A stretch of DNA of 64,000 nucleotides from Burkholderia plantarii. Lineage in GTDB: Bacteria > Pseudomonadota > Gammaproteobacteria > Burkholderiales > Burkholderiaceae. Below are positions 1-8,568 of this stretch, piece after piece. The notes beneath the pieces were generated by a model. The model saw only the letters and a list, made by a program, of their open reading frames with translations. It was not told where the DNA came from and ran no database searches. The position numbers and the translations under genes were made by a program. The stretch covers positions 3,968,001 to 4,032,000 of the forward strand of contig NZ_CP007212.1 of NCBI RefSeq assembly GCF_001411805.1. Reading direction: 5' to 3'. Position 1 is the stretch's first letter, and every line of letters starts with the position of its first letter.

Positions 1-1843
1 CGCCCGTGTGCGGGCTCTTCGCGTCGATCGCCTTCGCGATCAGCTGGATGAACGATTCGAACAGCGCGCGCTGCATCTTGATCAGCTCGCGCGTCTCGAT
101 CGCGCTGACGAACAGGCCGGTCAGCTCGGCGATGAACGACAGCTGCATCTGTTCGAGCGGCGCCGAATGCAGCAGCACGAACGCGCCGATCAGCACGCCC
201 TCGCGGTTCACGAGCGGCACCACGGCCGCGTCGCCGGTGCCGAGCCGGAAGTGCGAGAAGCCGGCCTGCACGATGTCGGGGTTCGACAGCCGCCCGGCGC
301 GGGCGCGGTTCTCGGCCAGCGCGGCGCGGATCAGGGCCGGCGCCGTCGCCACTTCCAGCGGCCGCAGCACCTCGTCCACCGCGGCACGTCGCGTGTCGCG
401 CGCGGCGGCCGGCTGCAGCAGCGTGCCGTCCTCGTTGGCCAGGTACAGTACGCCCGCGTCGGCGTGCGCCTCCGCCAGCATCTCGGTCAGCAGCAGCTGC
501 ACCAGCCGGTCGAAGTCGGGCTCGGCCGCCACCGCCTGGATCGTATCGAGGAAGCGCCGGATGGTGCGCTTCATCTCCTCCATGCGCTGCCCGAGCCGGT
601 CGATCTCGCTGATGTGCGAGTTCAGCATCTCGCTGCCCGGCGCCAGCTCGAAGCGGCGCATGGTGGCCGCCTGCGCGGCCAGCTGCGTGAGCGGGCGCGC
701 GATCACGCCGGCGAACAGCCAGGTGAGCGGAATCGACAGCACGATGATCGCGAGCGTGACGAGCCCCTCGATCATCAGCCGGTGGTCCGCGCTGCGCATC
801 AGGTCCTCGCGGCGGATCGCGGAGCTCAAGTAGAGCGGCTCGACGTCGTCGACGTCGAGCCGGTTGATCGTCAGGTGCCAGCGCCCGCCCTGCGCGTCGA
901 CCACGGTGGACGAACGCCACGCCGCGCCGCCCGTTTCGCGGCCGGCCGCGCGCACGCCGGCCGCCATCCGCGCCAGGATCGGCACCTGGCGCATCTCGTC
1001 CATGCCGGCCAGCCGGTACAGCTCCTCGGTCGCCTTCTGCACCGGATCGAAGCGCAGCGACGAGGCCACCAGCTGCCCGTCCGCGCTGATCAGCGCGAAC
1101 GCGAGGCCCGGCAGGCCATCCTGCGGTGCGAGCATGTGCTGCAGCGTGTCGAGGTTGACGTCGCAGCCCACCACCGCGCCGCCGTCGGGCGCGGCCATCG
1201 CGAGCGTGGTGCCGATCTCGCGCACCGAGGAAAACACGTAGGGCGCGGTGCGGATCAGCCGCTTCCGGCGCAGCGCCTGTCGGTACCAGTCGCGCGTGCG
1301 CGGATCGTAGCTGGCCGGATAGTCGGGACGCGCGACGTCCTTGATGACGCGCAGCGCATCGTCGAAATAAATGAAGCGCCCGACCGGCGGCGACACCGAG
1401 CGCTCGATGATCTGCAGCGCGAAGCGGGCGTTGTCAGGCGCCTGCAGGCCGTCTCGCTGGAACTCGCTGCGGATCGCGCGCAGCATGAAGAAGTCGCCGT
1501 TCTCGTAGCCGACGTAGAGGTCCTCCATGCCCGGCGAGGCGACCAGGATCGCGTGCAGCACCCCGAGCACCGCCGAGCGCTGCGCAAACGTATGCGCATT
1601 GACGACCCGGCCATAAACCAGTGTTTTCACCGCGACCGACGCCGGCGTAAACATCTTCTGTATTTCATTCGCGGCCTCACGACTCATTTCACGCACGCGA
1701 TTCGCTGAGTTGTCCTCAAGAATCGTGCGTGAATGTTCGTAGTCGACCGCGCTGATCAGGCCGCCGATCAACGACACGATCACGGCAATCAACACCGAGA
1801 CGTGCAGCCGAAACGGCAGATGCCAGCGTCTGGCCATTTGCAT
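1..1843 (-). CDS. Membrane sensor with Cache, HAMP, GAF and start of HD-GYP domain (partial)
   Basis: Probable cyclic-di-GMP phosphodiesterase that senses an extracytoplasmic signal. No stop lies inside the window, so the 3' end is cut by the left edge; 614 codons are present. A first membrane segment lies at about residues 12-32, followed by a large periplasmic region resembling dCache_1. A second membrane segment is at about 354-374, then a HAMP-like stretch (RPLTQLAAQAATMRRF) and a GAF-like domain at about 440-585. The last visible residues, AIDAKSPHTG, are the usual entry to an HD-GYP domain; the HD and GYP motifs lie outside the window. I chose the ATG at 1843, which has a GGGG just upstream; ATGs at 1855 and 1837 are in frame and possible. 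The HD-GYP output is inferred from the entry motif only. Confidence 0.8.
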   Translation of the reverse strand, partial: MQMARRWHLPFRLHVSVLIAVIVSLIGGLISAVDYEHSRTILEDNSANRVREMSREAANEIQKMFTPASVAVKTLVYGRVVNAHTFAQRSAVLGVLHAILVASPGMEDLYVGYENGDFFMLRAIRSEFQRDGLQAPDNARFALQIIERSVSPPVGRFIYFDDALRVIKDVARPDYPASYDPRTRDWYRQALRRKRLIRTAPYVFSSVREIGTTLAMAAPDGGAVVGCDVNLDTLQHMLAPQDGLPGLAFALISADGQLVASSLRFDPVQKATEELYRLAGMDEMRQVPILARMAAGVRAAGRETGGAAWRSSTVVDAQGGRWHLTINRLDVDDVEPLYLSSAIRREDLMRSADHRLMIEGLVTLAIIVLSIPLTWLFAGVIARPLTQLAAQAATMRRFELAPGSEMLNSHISEIDRLGQRMEEMKRTIRRFLDTIQAVAAEPDFDRLVQLLLTEMLAEAHADAGVLYLANEDGTLLQPAAARDTRRAAVDEVLRPLEVATAPALIRAALAENRARAGRLSNPDIVQAGFSHFRLGTGDAAVVPLVNREGVLIGAFVLLHSAPLEQMQLSFIAELTGLFVSAIETRELIKMQRALFESFIQLIAKAIDAKSPHTG

Positions 1844-1905
1844 CCCCGAGCGCATTGCTGCCGAATTAGGTCCCCACTGGGTGTGTCCCAGTCCAATGCC
1901 CGGCC

Positions 1906-1934
1906 AATATACATGGGTCAGTATTGGCGTACAA
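1906..1934 (-). promoter_or_regulatory. Sigma-70-like promoter of the HD-GYP sensor gene
   Basis: On the minus strand TTGTAC (1934-1929) and TATATT (1911-1906) are separated by 17 bases. This gives a leader of roughly 55 bases before the ATG at 1843. The match is by eye and has not been tested. Confidence 0.5.
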
Positions 1935-2393
1935 CCGCGTGCGCGTGACAACCGAGATGATCGGGAAACCCGCGTTATTCGAATAAAAATGCATTGGGCG
2001 CAAGTCCGCGCGGCACGCCGCTTTCCGGCCGGAAGGCGGCGCCCCGCGGGCGCCCGGCTGTCGCAAAACCGACATATGCGGCGGCGCCATCGTTTCCGTC
2101 CAATAACGCGCGCCATAAAAAAACCCGTGACGATTATCGTCACGGGGCCGAAGCTCACCGCCCGAACCGCCGAACCGTGAATACCGCCCACGGCCCGATG
2201 GTGGCGGGAACCGCACTACCGGCGATTCCGGTCGCTCACCGGTCTCGCCGCCACCTGGCGACGACTCCCGCCATCGACGGATCGGCAATCGCGTCGTCGT
2301 AAACACGCCGTCGCGAACGCGCCGTCGATGGCGGGAAGGGTCTCCCGGCGGGGGTCCGCGGATTCCCGGATCCCCGCGCCCGGCCCGGGCCGG
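1935..2393. other. Intergenic region between HD-GYP sensor and porin
   Basis: About 460 bases without a credible gene. The only clear element is the intrinsic terminator at 2117-2146. Short open frames here have no ribosome binding site and arginine/proline-rich translations typical of high-GC noise. Confidence 0.6.
2117..2146 (-). terminator. Intrinsic terminator downstream of porin gene
   Basis: A perfect 10-bp stem (2124-2133 with 2137-2146, loop TTA) is followed on the minus strand by seven T residues (2123-2117). It lies about 250 bases beyond the porin stop codon. Confidence 0.8.
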
Positions 2394-3566
2394 TCAGAAC
2401 TTGTGACGGATGCCCGCCGCGACGATCGCCTGGCGATCGTTGCTCGAGGCCGCGAAGTTGAAGATCCCCGCGTTGCCGAGCACCGAAACGCCGTCGGCGC
2501 CGCTCACGCGCTGGTACGTGCCTTCCAGATAGAGGTCGGTACGGCGCGACAGCGCGTAGTCGGCCTGCAGCATGAACTGGTTCCACTTCGGCGCGATACT
2601 GCGGCCCGCCGTGTCGAAGCGGCCCTGCGTGAACGTGTACGAACCGCCCAGCGAGAGCGCCGGGCTCAGGTAGTAGCGCGCGTTCAGTTCGTAGTTGCCG
2701 AAGGTCAGCAACTGGCCGTTCACGGTGCCGTAGGCGCCGCCCTGCGAGAGCTCGCGCGGATCGTTCAGGATCGTGCGGGTGTAGACGAAGCCCACGCTCG
2801 CGTGGCTGAACGCGTAGTGCGCGCCGGCGCCGAAGGTACGCCAGCGGCCGCCCACCAGCATCGAATCGCCGTCGGCGCTGCTCAGCGCGCCGCCGGTGTT
2901 GGCCGGCGTGTTTACGCCGCCCGGCTGGTTCGACTGCAGATAGGCCACCGCGAGGTCGACCGGGCCGTTCACGTACTGCGCGCCGACGCTGTAGGCGTTG
3001 TTGTCCGACACGCCGCCGCCCAGGTTGCTGAACGCGTAGGCGCCGCCGAACGAGAAGCCGCCGTAGTTCGCGCTGCGGAACTTCACCGAATTGTTCATCC
3101 GCGTGTCGTTCGCGAGGTTGTCGTTGTCGAACGGGTGGTCGGCGATGTTGCCGCCGAAGCCCGAACCGGTGGCCGACAGCGGCGCGACGAAGTCCACCAG
3201 GAAATCGTACTGGCGACCGAGCGTGACGGTGCCCCATTGGCGGCTCGCGAGGCCGACCCATGCCTGGCGGCCGAATTCGTCGCCGCCGTTGCCGAGCTTG
3301 CCGTTGCCCACGTTGAAGCCGTTCTCGAGGTCGAACACGGCAGCCAGGCCACCGCCGAGATCCTCGTTGCCGCGCAGGCCCCAGCGCGAGGTGCTGACGT
3401 TGCCGCTCTGCACGCCGTAGGCGGCGCCGGAGCCGGCCGACGATTTCTGGTTGCTGATGTAGTCCAGGCCCGCATCGATCGTGCCGTACAGCGTCACGCT
3501 GCTTTGCGCGTGGGCGGTGGTCGAGAGCGCGCACGCGAGCGCCGGAATTGCCAGATATTTCTTCAT
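2394..3566 (-). CDS. Outer-membrane trimeric porin (Gram-negative porin family)
   Basis: General diffusion porin of the outer membrane, 390 aa. Residues 1-20 form a signal peptide ending AHAQ, and the mature protein starts SSVTLYGTIDAGLDY, typical of Burkholderia/Neisseria-type porins. The loop motif RQAWVGLASRQWGTVTLGRQ and the C-terminal GIRHKF, ending in Phe for BAM recognition, support a 16-strand barrel. An in-frame extension to 3650 exists, but only the ATG at 3566 places the signal peptide at the N-terminus. The gene is monocistronic: terminator downstream, divergent gene upstream. The transported solute is unknown. Confidence 0.93.
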   Translation of the reverse strand: MKKYLAIPALACALSTTAHAQSSVTLYGTIDAGLDYISNQKSSAGSGAAYGVQSGNVSTSRWGLRGNEDLGGGLAAVFDLENGFNVGNGKLGNGGDEFGRQAWVGLASRQWGTVTLGRQYDFLVDFVAPLSATGSGFGGNIADHPFDNDNLANDTRMNNSVKFRSANYGGFSFGGAYAFSNLGGGVSDNNAYSVGAQYVNGPVDLAVAYLQSNQPGGVNTPANTGGALSSADGDSMLVGGRWRTFGAGAHYAFSHASVGFVYTRTILNDPRELSQGGAYGTVNGQLLTFGNYELNARYYLSPALSLGGSYTFTQGRFDTAGRSIAPKWNQFMLQADYALSRRTDLYLEGTYQRVSGADGVSVLGNAGIFNFAASSNDRQAIVAAGIRHKF

Positions 3567-3895
3567 GATGGTTTCGCTGGAGTGGGTCGGTCTTCTCGCA
3601 TCGCCGGCTGCGTGTGGGACAGCCGGATCGTCCGCGACGCGATGGCCCACAATTTAGGCAGTGGCCGTGACAGCGCGGTTATGAAAATGCCCTGAAAAAT
3701 GAAACCTTTTTCATTCGCGCGATACGCGTGATTCATGCCGATGCAACCGGCCCCGGCGCGGCGGGTAAATTTCTTTTCACGCTGCGTATGCCGATCCGCC
3801 ATCGGCCCGCCTCTATGCTTGTCCCCGACCCGTCACGCAAGCCGCAAAGCGCGTGCGGTAGGTACAACCAGTCAACCATGATGAGGACTACGAAG
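3567..3895. promoter_or_regulatory. Divergent promoter region, porin / DUF4148 gene
   Basis: This 329-base gap must hold the promoters of two divergent genes. The visible element is a 7-bp inverted repeat at 3698-3715 (AATGAAA, 4-base loop, TTTCATT) in an AT-rich patch, a possible operator. No convincing paired -35/-10 was found by eye. Confidence 0.4.
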
Positions 3896-4159
3896 ATGAA
3901 AATCATCAAGCTTGCCGCCGCCGCGACGCTGGCGGCGATGACCCTGCCGGCGCTCGCGCAGGCGGCCGTGCCGGCCGGCACGCCGGGCGCGCAGCCGATG
4001 GCCGCCACCAACGCCACCAACGCGCAACCGGGCCCGTGGGTGGCGCCCTACGGCCGGCCGGCCCACGAGAAGACGCGCGCCGAGGTCTACCAGGAACTGG
4101 TGCAGGCCGAGCAGGACGGCCAGCTCAAGTACCTGAACTCGACGCTCTATGCGCACTGA
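3896..4159 (+). CDS. DUF4148 family exported protein
   Basis: Small secreted protein of 87 aa. Residues 1-24 form a signal peptide (MKIIKLAAAATLAAMTLPA). The C-terminal part carries the DUF4148-type segment with KTRAEVYQELVQAEQDGQL. This family is common in Burkholderia, predicted periplasmic, with no assigned function. The start at 3896 was chosen because AGGA lies about 9 bases upstream and the signal peptide begins there; the frame is open further upstream. It overlaps the leader of the next small lipoprotein gene. Confidence 0.8.
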   Translation: MKIIKLAAAATLAAMTLPALAQAAVPAGTPGAQPMAATNATNAQPGPWVAPYGRPAHEKTRAEVYQELVQAEQDGQLKYLNSTLYAH

Positions 4160-4202
4160 CGCGCGCCGCCCGCCTTTCGACGATCACGACCGCCCGCCGA
4201 CC

Positions 4203-4358
4203 ATGAAGCTTCGCCCCCTGCTCTGCCGCACCGCCCGCCTCGCGCTCCTCGCGCTCGCGGCCGGCACCCTGCTGTCCGGCTGTGCCGCCGCCCGGCCGAA
4301 CGGGCCCGGCGACTGCGTCGGGCCGCCCGACTTCTGCGTGCCGTTCTTCGGCTCGTAA
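4203..4358 (+). CDS. Small lipoprotein, 51 aa
   Basis: Very short predicted lipoprotein: basic N-terminus (MKLRPLLCRTAR), hydrophobic core, lipobox LLSGC, then a short tail rich in Gly/Pro/Cys (GPGDCVGPPDFCVPFF). It starts 43 bases after the DUF4148 gene and is probably co-transcribed with it. Function unknown. The lipobox makes it more credible than a random frame, but the size keeps confidence moderate. Confidence 0.6.
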   Translation: MKLRPLLCRTARLALLALAAGTLLSGCAAARPNGPGDCVGPPDFCVPFFGS

Positions 4359-4406
4359 GCGCTCGCGAACGCCTGCAAGCACGCATACGCGTGCATGCGC
4401 AAACGC

Positions 4407-4444
4407 ACGACGGGCGCGCCGCCGATCGGCCGCGCGCCCGTCGT
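4407..4444. terminator. Bidirectional hairpin between convergent genes
   Basis: A perfect 13-bp stem (4407-4419 with 4432-4444) surrounds a short inner GCC-GATC-GGC hairpin. It sits between the stop codons of the lipoprotein gene (+) and the atypical regulator gene (-). It has no long T run, so it may act as a barrier or weak terminator for both sides. Confidence 0.6.
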
Positions 4445-4503
4445 TCCCTTCGCCGTCGTCCCCTTCGCCGTCCTTGCGTCCCGCCGCGCCGTGCGCCGGC
4501 CGC

Positions 4504-5187
4504 TCACTCCCCCGCCAGCGTCACCTGATAGCCGTAGCGGCTCACCGTGTCGATCCGCACGTCCGGCAAGTGCCGCGCGAGCTTGCGGCGCAGCCGCGAC
4601 ACCACCAGGTTGACGCTCGACGGATCGACATCCTCCTTGTCCTGCCACACGTAGCGGATCAGCTGATCGCGCGGCACCGGCGCGTTCGGGCTGCGCATCA
4701 GGCATTCGAGCAGCAGGAATTCGCGGCGCGTCACGGCCAGCCGCAGCTTGCCGTCCTTCAGCTCGCGCGAGAGCGCCTCGAGGCTCGACGGCGCGGCGAG
4801 CGGCCCCTCCGGCTCGCGCCCGGCGCCGAGCCGCTGCAGCGCCTGCAGGCGCTCGTGCAGTTCGATGAACGAGTAAGGCGCGCCGAAGCAGGCGTCGGCG
4901 CCGGCGCGCAGCGCGCGAATCCGTTCGCTCGCCTGCGCCTGGCCGAGCAGCACCACCAGCGCCGCGCCGCCGCCGTCGGCCGCGAAGCGCGGCAGCGCGG
5001 CCACCAGCGCCGCGTCGCTGCCCGGCTCGAGCGCGGTCGCGACGATCGCGTCGAAGGTCTCCTGCGAGGCGAGGAACAGCCCGTCGCGCAGGTCGTCGGC
5101 GCGCTGCAGGCTGTGGCCGCTCTCCTGCAGCGCCTTGTGCAGCCACGACGCCTCGGGATGACGCGAGGTCACGAGCAGGATCCGCAT
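4504..5187 (-). CDS. OmpR-like regulator with degenerate receiver domain
   Basis: Transcription regulator of 227 aa and third gene of an RR-HK-RR operon. The N-terminal ~120 residues keep the receiver fold rhythm (MRILLVTSRH, ALRAGADACFGAP) but lack the acidic pair after strand 1. The phospho-acceptor Asp is replaced in FDAIVATALEP, and the conserved Lys of the KP motif is missing (FGAPYS). Residues ~130-227 form an OmpR/PhoB winged helix (RREFLLLECLMR, SVNLVVSRLRRKL, GYQVTLAG). It probably acts without phosphorylation or integrates another input. It follows the kinase gene by 46 bases. Confidence 0.85.
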   Translation of the reverse strand: MRILLVTSRHPEASWLHKALQESGHSLQRADDLRDGLFLASQETFDAIVATALEPGSDAALVAALPRFAADGGGAALVVLLGQAQASERIRALRAGADACFGAPYSFIELHERLQALQRLGAGREPEGPLAAPSSLEALSRELKDGKLRLAVTRREFLLLECLMRSPNAPVPRDQLIRYVWQDKEDVDPSSVNLVVSRLRRKLARHLPDVRIDTVSRYGYQVTLAGE

Positions 5188-5233
5188 GCTCGGCGGCCCT
5201 CCCCACGGCGTGCGTTCGCGCGGGCCGCCGCGC

Positions 5234-6637
5234 TCATGCCAGCGTCCTCGGCCAGCATTCGATCGTCACGCGCGTGCCGGGCGCGGCGCTGCCGATGCGC
5301 AGCGTGAAATCGTGGACGTTGAGCACCGTCGAGACGATGCTCAGGCCCAGCCCCGAGCCGGCCAGGTGGACCGTGCGGCGGCTGCGGTAGCGGTGCTGAA
5401 GCACGGCCTCGCGTTCGTCGGGCGCGATGCCGGGGCCGTCGTCGATCACCTCGATGCACGGCCCCTGCAGGCGCTGCCACACTTCGAGCCGCACGCTGCC
5501 GCCCGCCGGCGAATACTTGATCGCGTTGTCGAGCAGGTTGGTCAGCGCCTCGAACAGCAGCGCGCGATCGCCATGCACGGCGCCCACCTTCTCGGTGCGC
5601 ACCTCGAAACGGATCTCGCGGCTCTCGGCGAGCGGCTCGAACAGGTCGCCCACGTCGGTCACGAGCGCTTCGAGATCGACCTCGGCGAAGCCGCCGCGCC
5701 GCTGCAGCGAGCCGATCTCGGCGATCCGCAGCATCGCGCGGAAGCGCCCGAGCAGCGCGTCGGTCTCGTTGCGCGCGCGCGAGACCAGGCTCGCGAGCGC
5801 CGCGTCGTCGTAGGTGCCGGCGCGCTCGGCCGCGTGCGCGAGCAGCGTGTGGACGTGCGCGAGCGGCGTGCGCAGGTCGTGGGCGATGCCGTCGCAGACG
5901 CCCTTGACCTCGTGCATCAGCCGCTCGACCTCGGCCAGCATGTGGTTGACCAGGTGCGAGAGCATGTCGATCTCGTCGCGCCCGCCCACCGGCAGGCGCT
6001 GGGCCAGGTCGCCGCGCGCGATGCGCTGCGTGACCTGGCGAATCGCCTTGATGCGCCGCATCTGCCGCACGCTCAGCACGAGCCCGCCGCCGAGCCCCGC
6101 GCCGAAGCAGAGCACGCCGCCCACCACCAGCACGTTGATGATCGCCTCGCGAATCCGCAGGATGTGGGTGAGATCGCGCGCGAGCACCAGCCGGTCGCCG
6201 TTGGGGCGCACCTCGGCCATCGCGCGCACCACCGGCGCGACCTCGTCGCCGGCGATCTTCAGCGTGTGCGAGAGGGTCTGGCCGTAGCGGTCGGTGGCGA
6301 GGCCGGCCGGGAATTCGAGTACGTCGCCCGCCAGGTGCCGGCCGTCCGGCGCGAACAGGCCGTAGTAGTTGGTGTGCATGCGCTCGTGTTCGAGGCGCCG
6401 ATGGATCGCGCCGGCCAGGTTGGTGTCGGCCATCGAATCGAAGTAGATCATCTGCCAGTCGATCACCACGTCGGTCTCGCGCTTCATGTCGTGCGTGATC
6501 TGCGTGGCGATCACGCCGAGCAGCAGCATCACCGACAGCGAGAACATCACCGCGTAGACGACGAACAGCCGGAACGTGCTCGAATACCAGCGCGGCCCGC
6601 GCGGCCCGGCGGCCGCGCGGCTTGCAGGTTCAGTCAC
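5234..6637 (-). CDS. Membrane sensor histidine kinase (HAMP, HisKA, HATPase)
   Basis: Two-component sensor kinase, 467 aa, inner membrane. Membrane segments lie at about residues 22-46 and 165-189, flanking a ~115-residue periplasmic sensor region. A HAMP domain follows (~190-240). The H box DGIAHDLRTPL has the phospho-acceptor His at residue 253. N box NLLDNAIKYSP, G1 DDGPGI and G2 GSGLGLSIV are intact. It lies 10 bases after the canonical regulator (6648-7325) and is probably co-transcribed with it. The signal is unknown. Confidence 0.92.
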   Translation of the reverse strand: MTEPASRAAAGPRGPRWYSSTFRLFVVYAVMFSLSVMLLLGVIATQITHDMKRETDVVIDWQMIYFDSMADTNLAGAIHRRLEHERMHTNYYGLFAPDGRHLAGDVLEFPAGLATDRYGQTLSHTLKIAGDEVAPVVRAMAEVRPNGDRLVLARDLTHILRIREAIINVLVVGGVLCFGAGLGGGLVLSVRQMRRIKAIRQVTQRIARGDLAQRLPVGGRDEIDMLSHLVNHMLAEVERLMHEVKGVCDGIAHDLRTPLAHVHTLLAHAAERAGTYDDAALASLVSRARNETDALLGRFRAMLRIAEIGSLQRRGGFAEVDLEALVTDVGDLFEPLAESREIRFEVRTEKVGAVHGDRALLFEALTNLLDNAIKYSPAGGSVRLEVWQRLQGPCIEVIDDGPGIAPDEREAVLQHRYRSRRTVHLAGSGLGLSIVSTVLNVHDFTLRIGSAAPGTRVTIECWPRTLA

Positions 6638-6647
6638 GATCGGCCGC

Positions 6648-7325
6648 TCACGAAAGGATGTAGCCGGCGCCGCGCACGGTGCGGATCATCGGCGGCGCGT
6701 CGGGCGGATCGATCTTCCTGCGCAGGCGCCCCATGTGGACGTCGATCAGGTTGGTGCCGGGATCGAAGTGATAGCCCCACACCGCCTCGAACAGCATGGT
6801 GCGCGTGATGGTCTGGCCGGCGTTGCGCATCATGTATTCGAGCACGCGGTATTCGGTGGGCAGCAGCGCGACTTCCACGCCGTCGCGCGTGGCCTTGCGC
6901 GCGATCAGGTCGAGCGCGAGCGGGCCGACCGCGAGCGTGGTTTCCGACTGCGCGGGCGAGGCCTGGCTGCGCCGCAGCAGCACTTCGAGGCGCGCGGTCA
7001 TTTCCTCGGGATCGAACGGCTTGGTCAGGTAGTCGTCGCCGCCGGCGCGCAGCCCGCGCACGCGTTCGTCCACGTCGCCGAGCGCGCTCAGCATCAGCAC
7101 CGGCGTGCGCACGCCGATGCTGCGCATGGTGGTGACGATGGTCAGGCCGTCCACGCCCGGCAGCATCCGGTCGAGCGTGATCACGTCGTATTCGTCGCTG
7201 AGCGCGCGCGCCATGCCGTCCCGGCCGTTGGCCACCCATTCCACGGCGAAGCCGCGATCTTTCAGTTCCCCGACGATTTCATTCGCGGTGATTTCATCGT
7301 CTTCGATGGTGAGGACTCGGAACAT
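6648..7325 (-). CDS. OmpR/PhoB-family response regulator
   Basis: First gene of the RR-HK-RR operon, 225 aa. The receiver domain is complete: acidic pair EDD near residue 8-10, phospho-acceptor Asp52 in TLDRMLPG, and Lys102 in TKPFDPEE. A C-terminal winged helix follows (LLPTEYRVLEYMMRN, LIDVHMGRLRRKID, GAGYILS). The start at 7325 gives the standard MFRVLTIEDDE; a 23-residue upstream extension lacks family support. It is probably phosphorylated by the kinase encoded just downstream. Confidence 0.93.
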   Translation of the reverse strand: MFRVLTIEDDEITANEIVGELKDRGFAVEWVANGRDGMARALSDEYDVITLDRMLPGVDGLTIVTTMRSIGVRTPVLMLSALGDVDERVRGLRAGGDDYLTKPFDPEEMTARLEVLLRRSQASPAQSETTLAVGPLALDLIARKATRDGVEVALLPTEYRVLEYMMRNAGQTITRTMLFEAVWGYHFDPGTNLIDVHMGRLRRKIDPPDAPPMIRTVRGAGYILS

Positions 7326-7597
7326 TGTCGTCCCGCCGGCCGCGAGCGGATGCGGCACCGGCGATGCGGGTTGGGAAGAGGGGAATGTTGCCATATCGGC
7401 CCGGGCGGTGAGCGGCCGTCCCGCGGGCGGACAGCCATCCGCGCAGGCTACACGCGCGCGCGTGGCGAACGTGTATCGGATTCATTAAACATTGTTCATC
7501 CGAAATGTGCGGCGCCCTGCCGCGCCTGATTCGACAGGGGTGCGCGCGATCCGGGCGTTGCCGCGACGCACCCGCACCTCACCCGCAACGGCGTGCA

Positions 7598-7843
7598 TCA
7601 GCTCGGCCGATCCGCCGCGCCGGCCTCGTGGGCGGCCCGTTTTAGTGCGACGCTGCGTCGCACTTCGGCGGCCGCGCGCCGGCGCGCGTCGTCGATCGCC
7701 CGATATTGGCGTTCGATCCGCGCGTGATCGAGCACCACGTCGGCGACCGGCCCGCCGCTGCCCTGCACCTTCGCGCCGGCCAGCGTGGTGACCAGCAGCG
7801 CGACGGCGGCCAGTGCCGTCGATCCGATCGTGCGCCGCTTCAT
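7598..7843 (-). CDS. Small exported hypothetical protein
   Basis: Protein of 81 aa with a predicted signal peptide (MKRRTIGSTALAAVALLVTTLAGA) and a basic, Arg/Ala-rich mature part (IERQYRAIDDARRRAAAEV) that may be helical. A strong GAGGAGG ribosome binding site lies about 6 bases before the ATG, which supports translation. I do not recognise the family. It is divergent from the DUF4148 gene at 8140. Confidence 0.6.
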   Translation of the reverse strand: MKRRTIGSTALAAVALLVTTLAGAKVQGSGGPVADVVLDHARIERQYRAIDDARRRAAAEVRRSVALKRAAHEAGAADRPS

Positions 7844-8139
7844 GTTCGCCTCCTCACGCCCGTCTCCTCCGTGTCGTGGTCCGCTCCGGGGCGCCCCGCG
7901 CCGCGTCCCGCCATGAGCAGCACGATACGCGAGTCCACCTGAACGAACGCTGGCAGCGAGGTGAAGGAAATTTCAGCACGGCGCGGCGGCGGCGCCGATG
8001 AAGGAAGTTTCATGTGCGCTCCACCGTTTCGACAAGCGCGCTCCACTAGCCTGCGTTCCGTGATCCGGGCGCCGCCCGTGCGCCGGATCGAACCACGACG
8101 CCGGCGCGATGCCGGCCCAACCCGGAAAGGAGCGCCTCC

Positions 8140-8472
8140 ATGAAATCCGCCAAGACCCTGAAGCAAGCCCTGCTGTGCGCCGGCCTGATGGCCGTCGGCC
8201 TCGCCGCGCACGCGGCCCCGCTGACGCCGCGGCAGTGCGGCGACTATCCGTTCGTGAGGACCTCGGCGCCCGTCACGCACCGGCAGATCGTCAACGAACT
8301 CGCGGAACTCGAATCGGTCGGCTATCAGCCCGCGGCCGGCGACGACAGTTCCTATCCCGACGACTACGACGCCGCCGAGCGGAAGCTGATGCGGAAGTAC
8401 CGGCGCGACTGCGTGGTCCGGCACACGGCCGCGGCCGACACCGGCGCGCCGGCGGGCTCGCGCGTGCAGTGA
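8140..8472 (+). CDS. DUF4148 family exported protein
   Basis: Protein of 110 aa with a signal peptide of about 26 residues (KQALLCAGLMAVGLAAHA). The conserved part has THRQIVNELAELESVGYQPA and a segment with YPDDYDAAERKL, matching DUF4148 proteins that are multi-copy in Burkholderia. AAAGGAG lies 9-10 bases upstream of the ATG. It is convergent with gor and a hairpin separates the two. Function unknown. Confidence 0.82.
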   Translation: MKSAKTLKQALLCAGLMAVGLAAHAAPLTPRQCGDYPFVRTSAPVTHRQIVNELAELESVGYQPAAGDDSSYPDDYDAAERKLMRKYRRDCVVRHTAAADTGAPAGSRVQ

Positions 8473-8492
8473 CGGCGGGCGGCGCGCCATCG

Positions 8493-8520
8493 AAAACGGG
8501 CCGCGATAGTCGCGGCCCGT
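8493..8520 (-). terminator. Terminator hairpin at gor / DUF4148 junction
   Basis: A perfect 11-bp stem (8496-8506 with 8510-8520, loop TAG) lies between two convergent genes. On the minus strand it is followed by TTTTC, fitting termination of gor. On the plus strand it lacks a T run. Confidence 0.7.
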
Positions 8521-8568
8521 CGTGATCGGCCCGACATGGAGGTCGAGCGTTGGCCCCGCCGTCGAACC

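Noticed and set aside
8..1708. 566-aa open frame on the plus strand
   Set aside because: Antisense to the HD-GYP sensor. Its Arg/His/Gln-rich translation and lack of a family match are typical of high-GC shadow frames.
1866..2306. Open frames on both strands between the HD-GYP and porin genes
   Set aside because: They cross a strong terminator and a likely promoter and have no ribosome binding site or family match.
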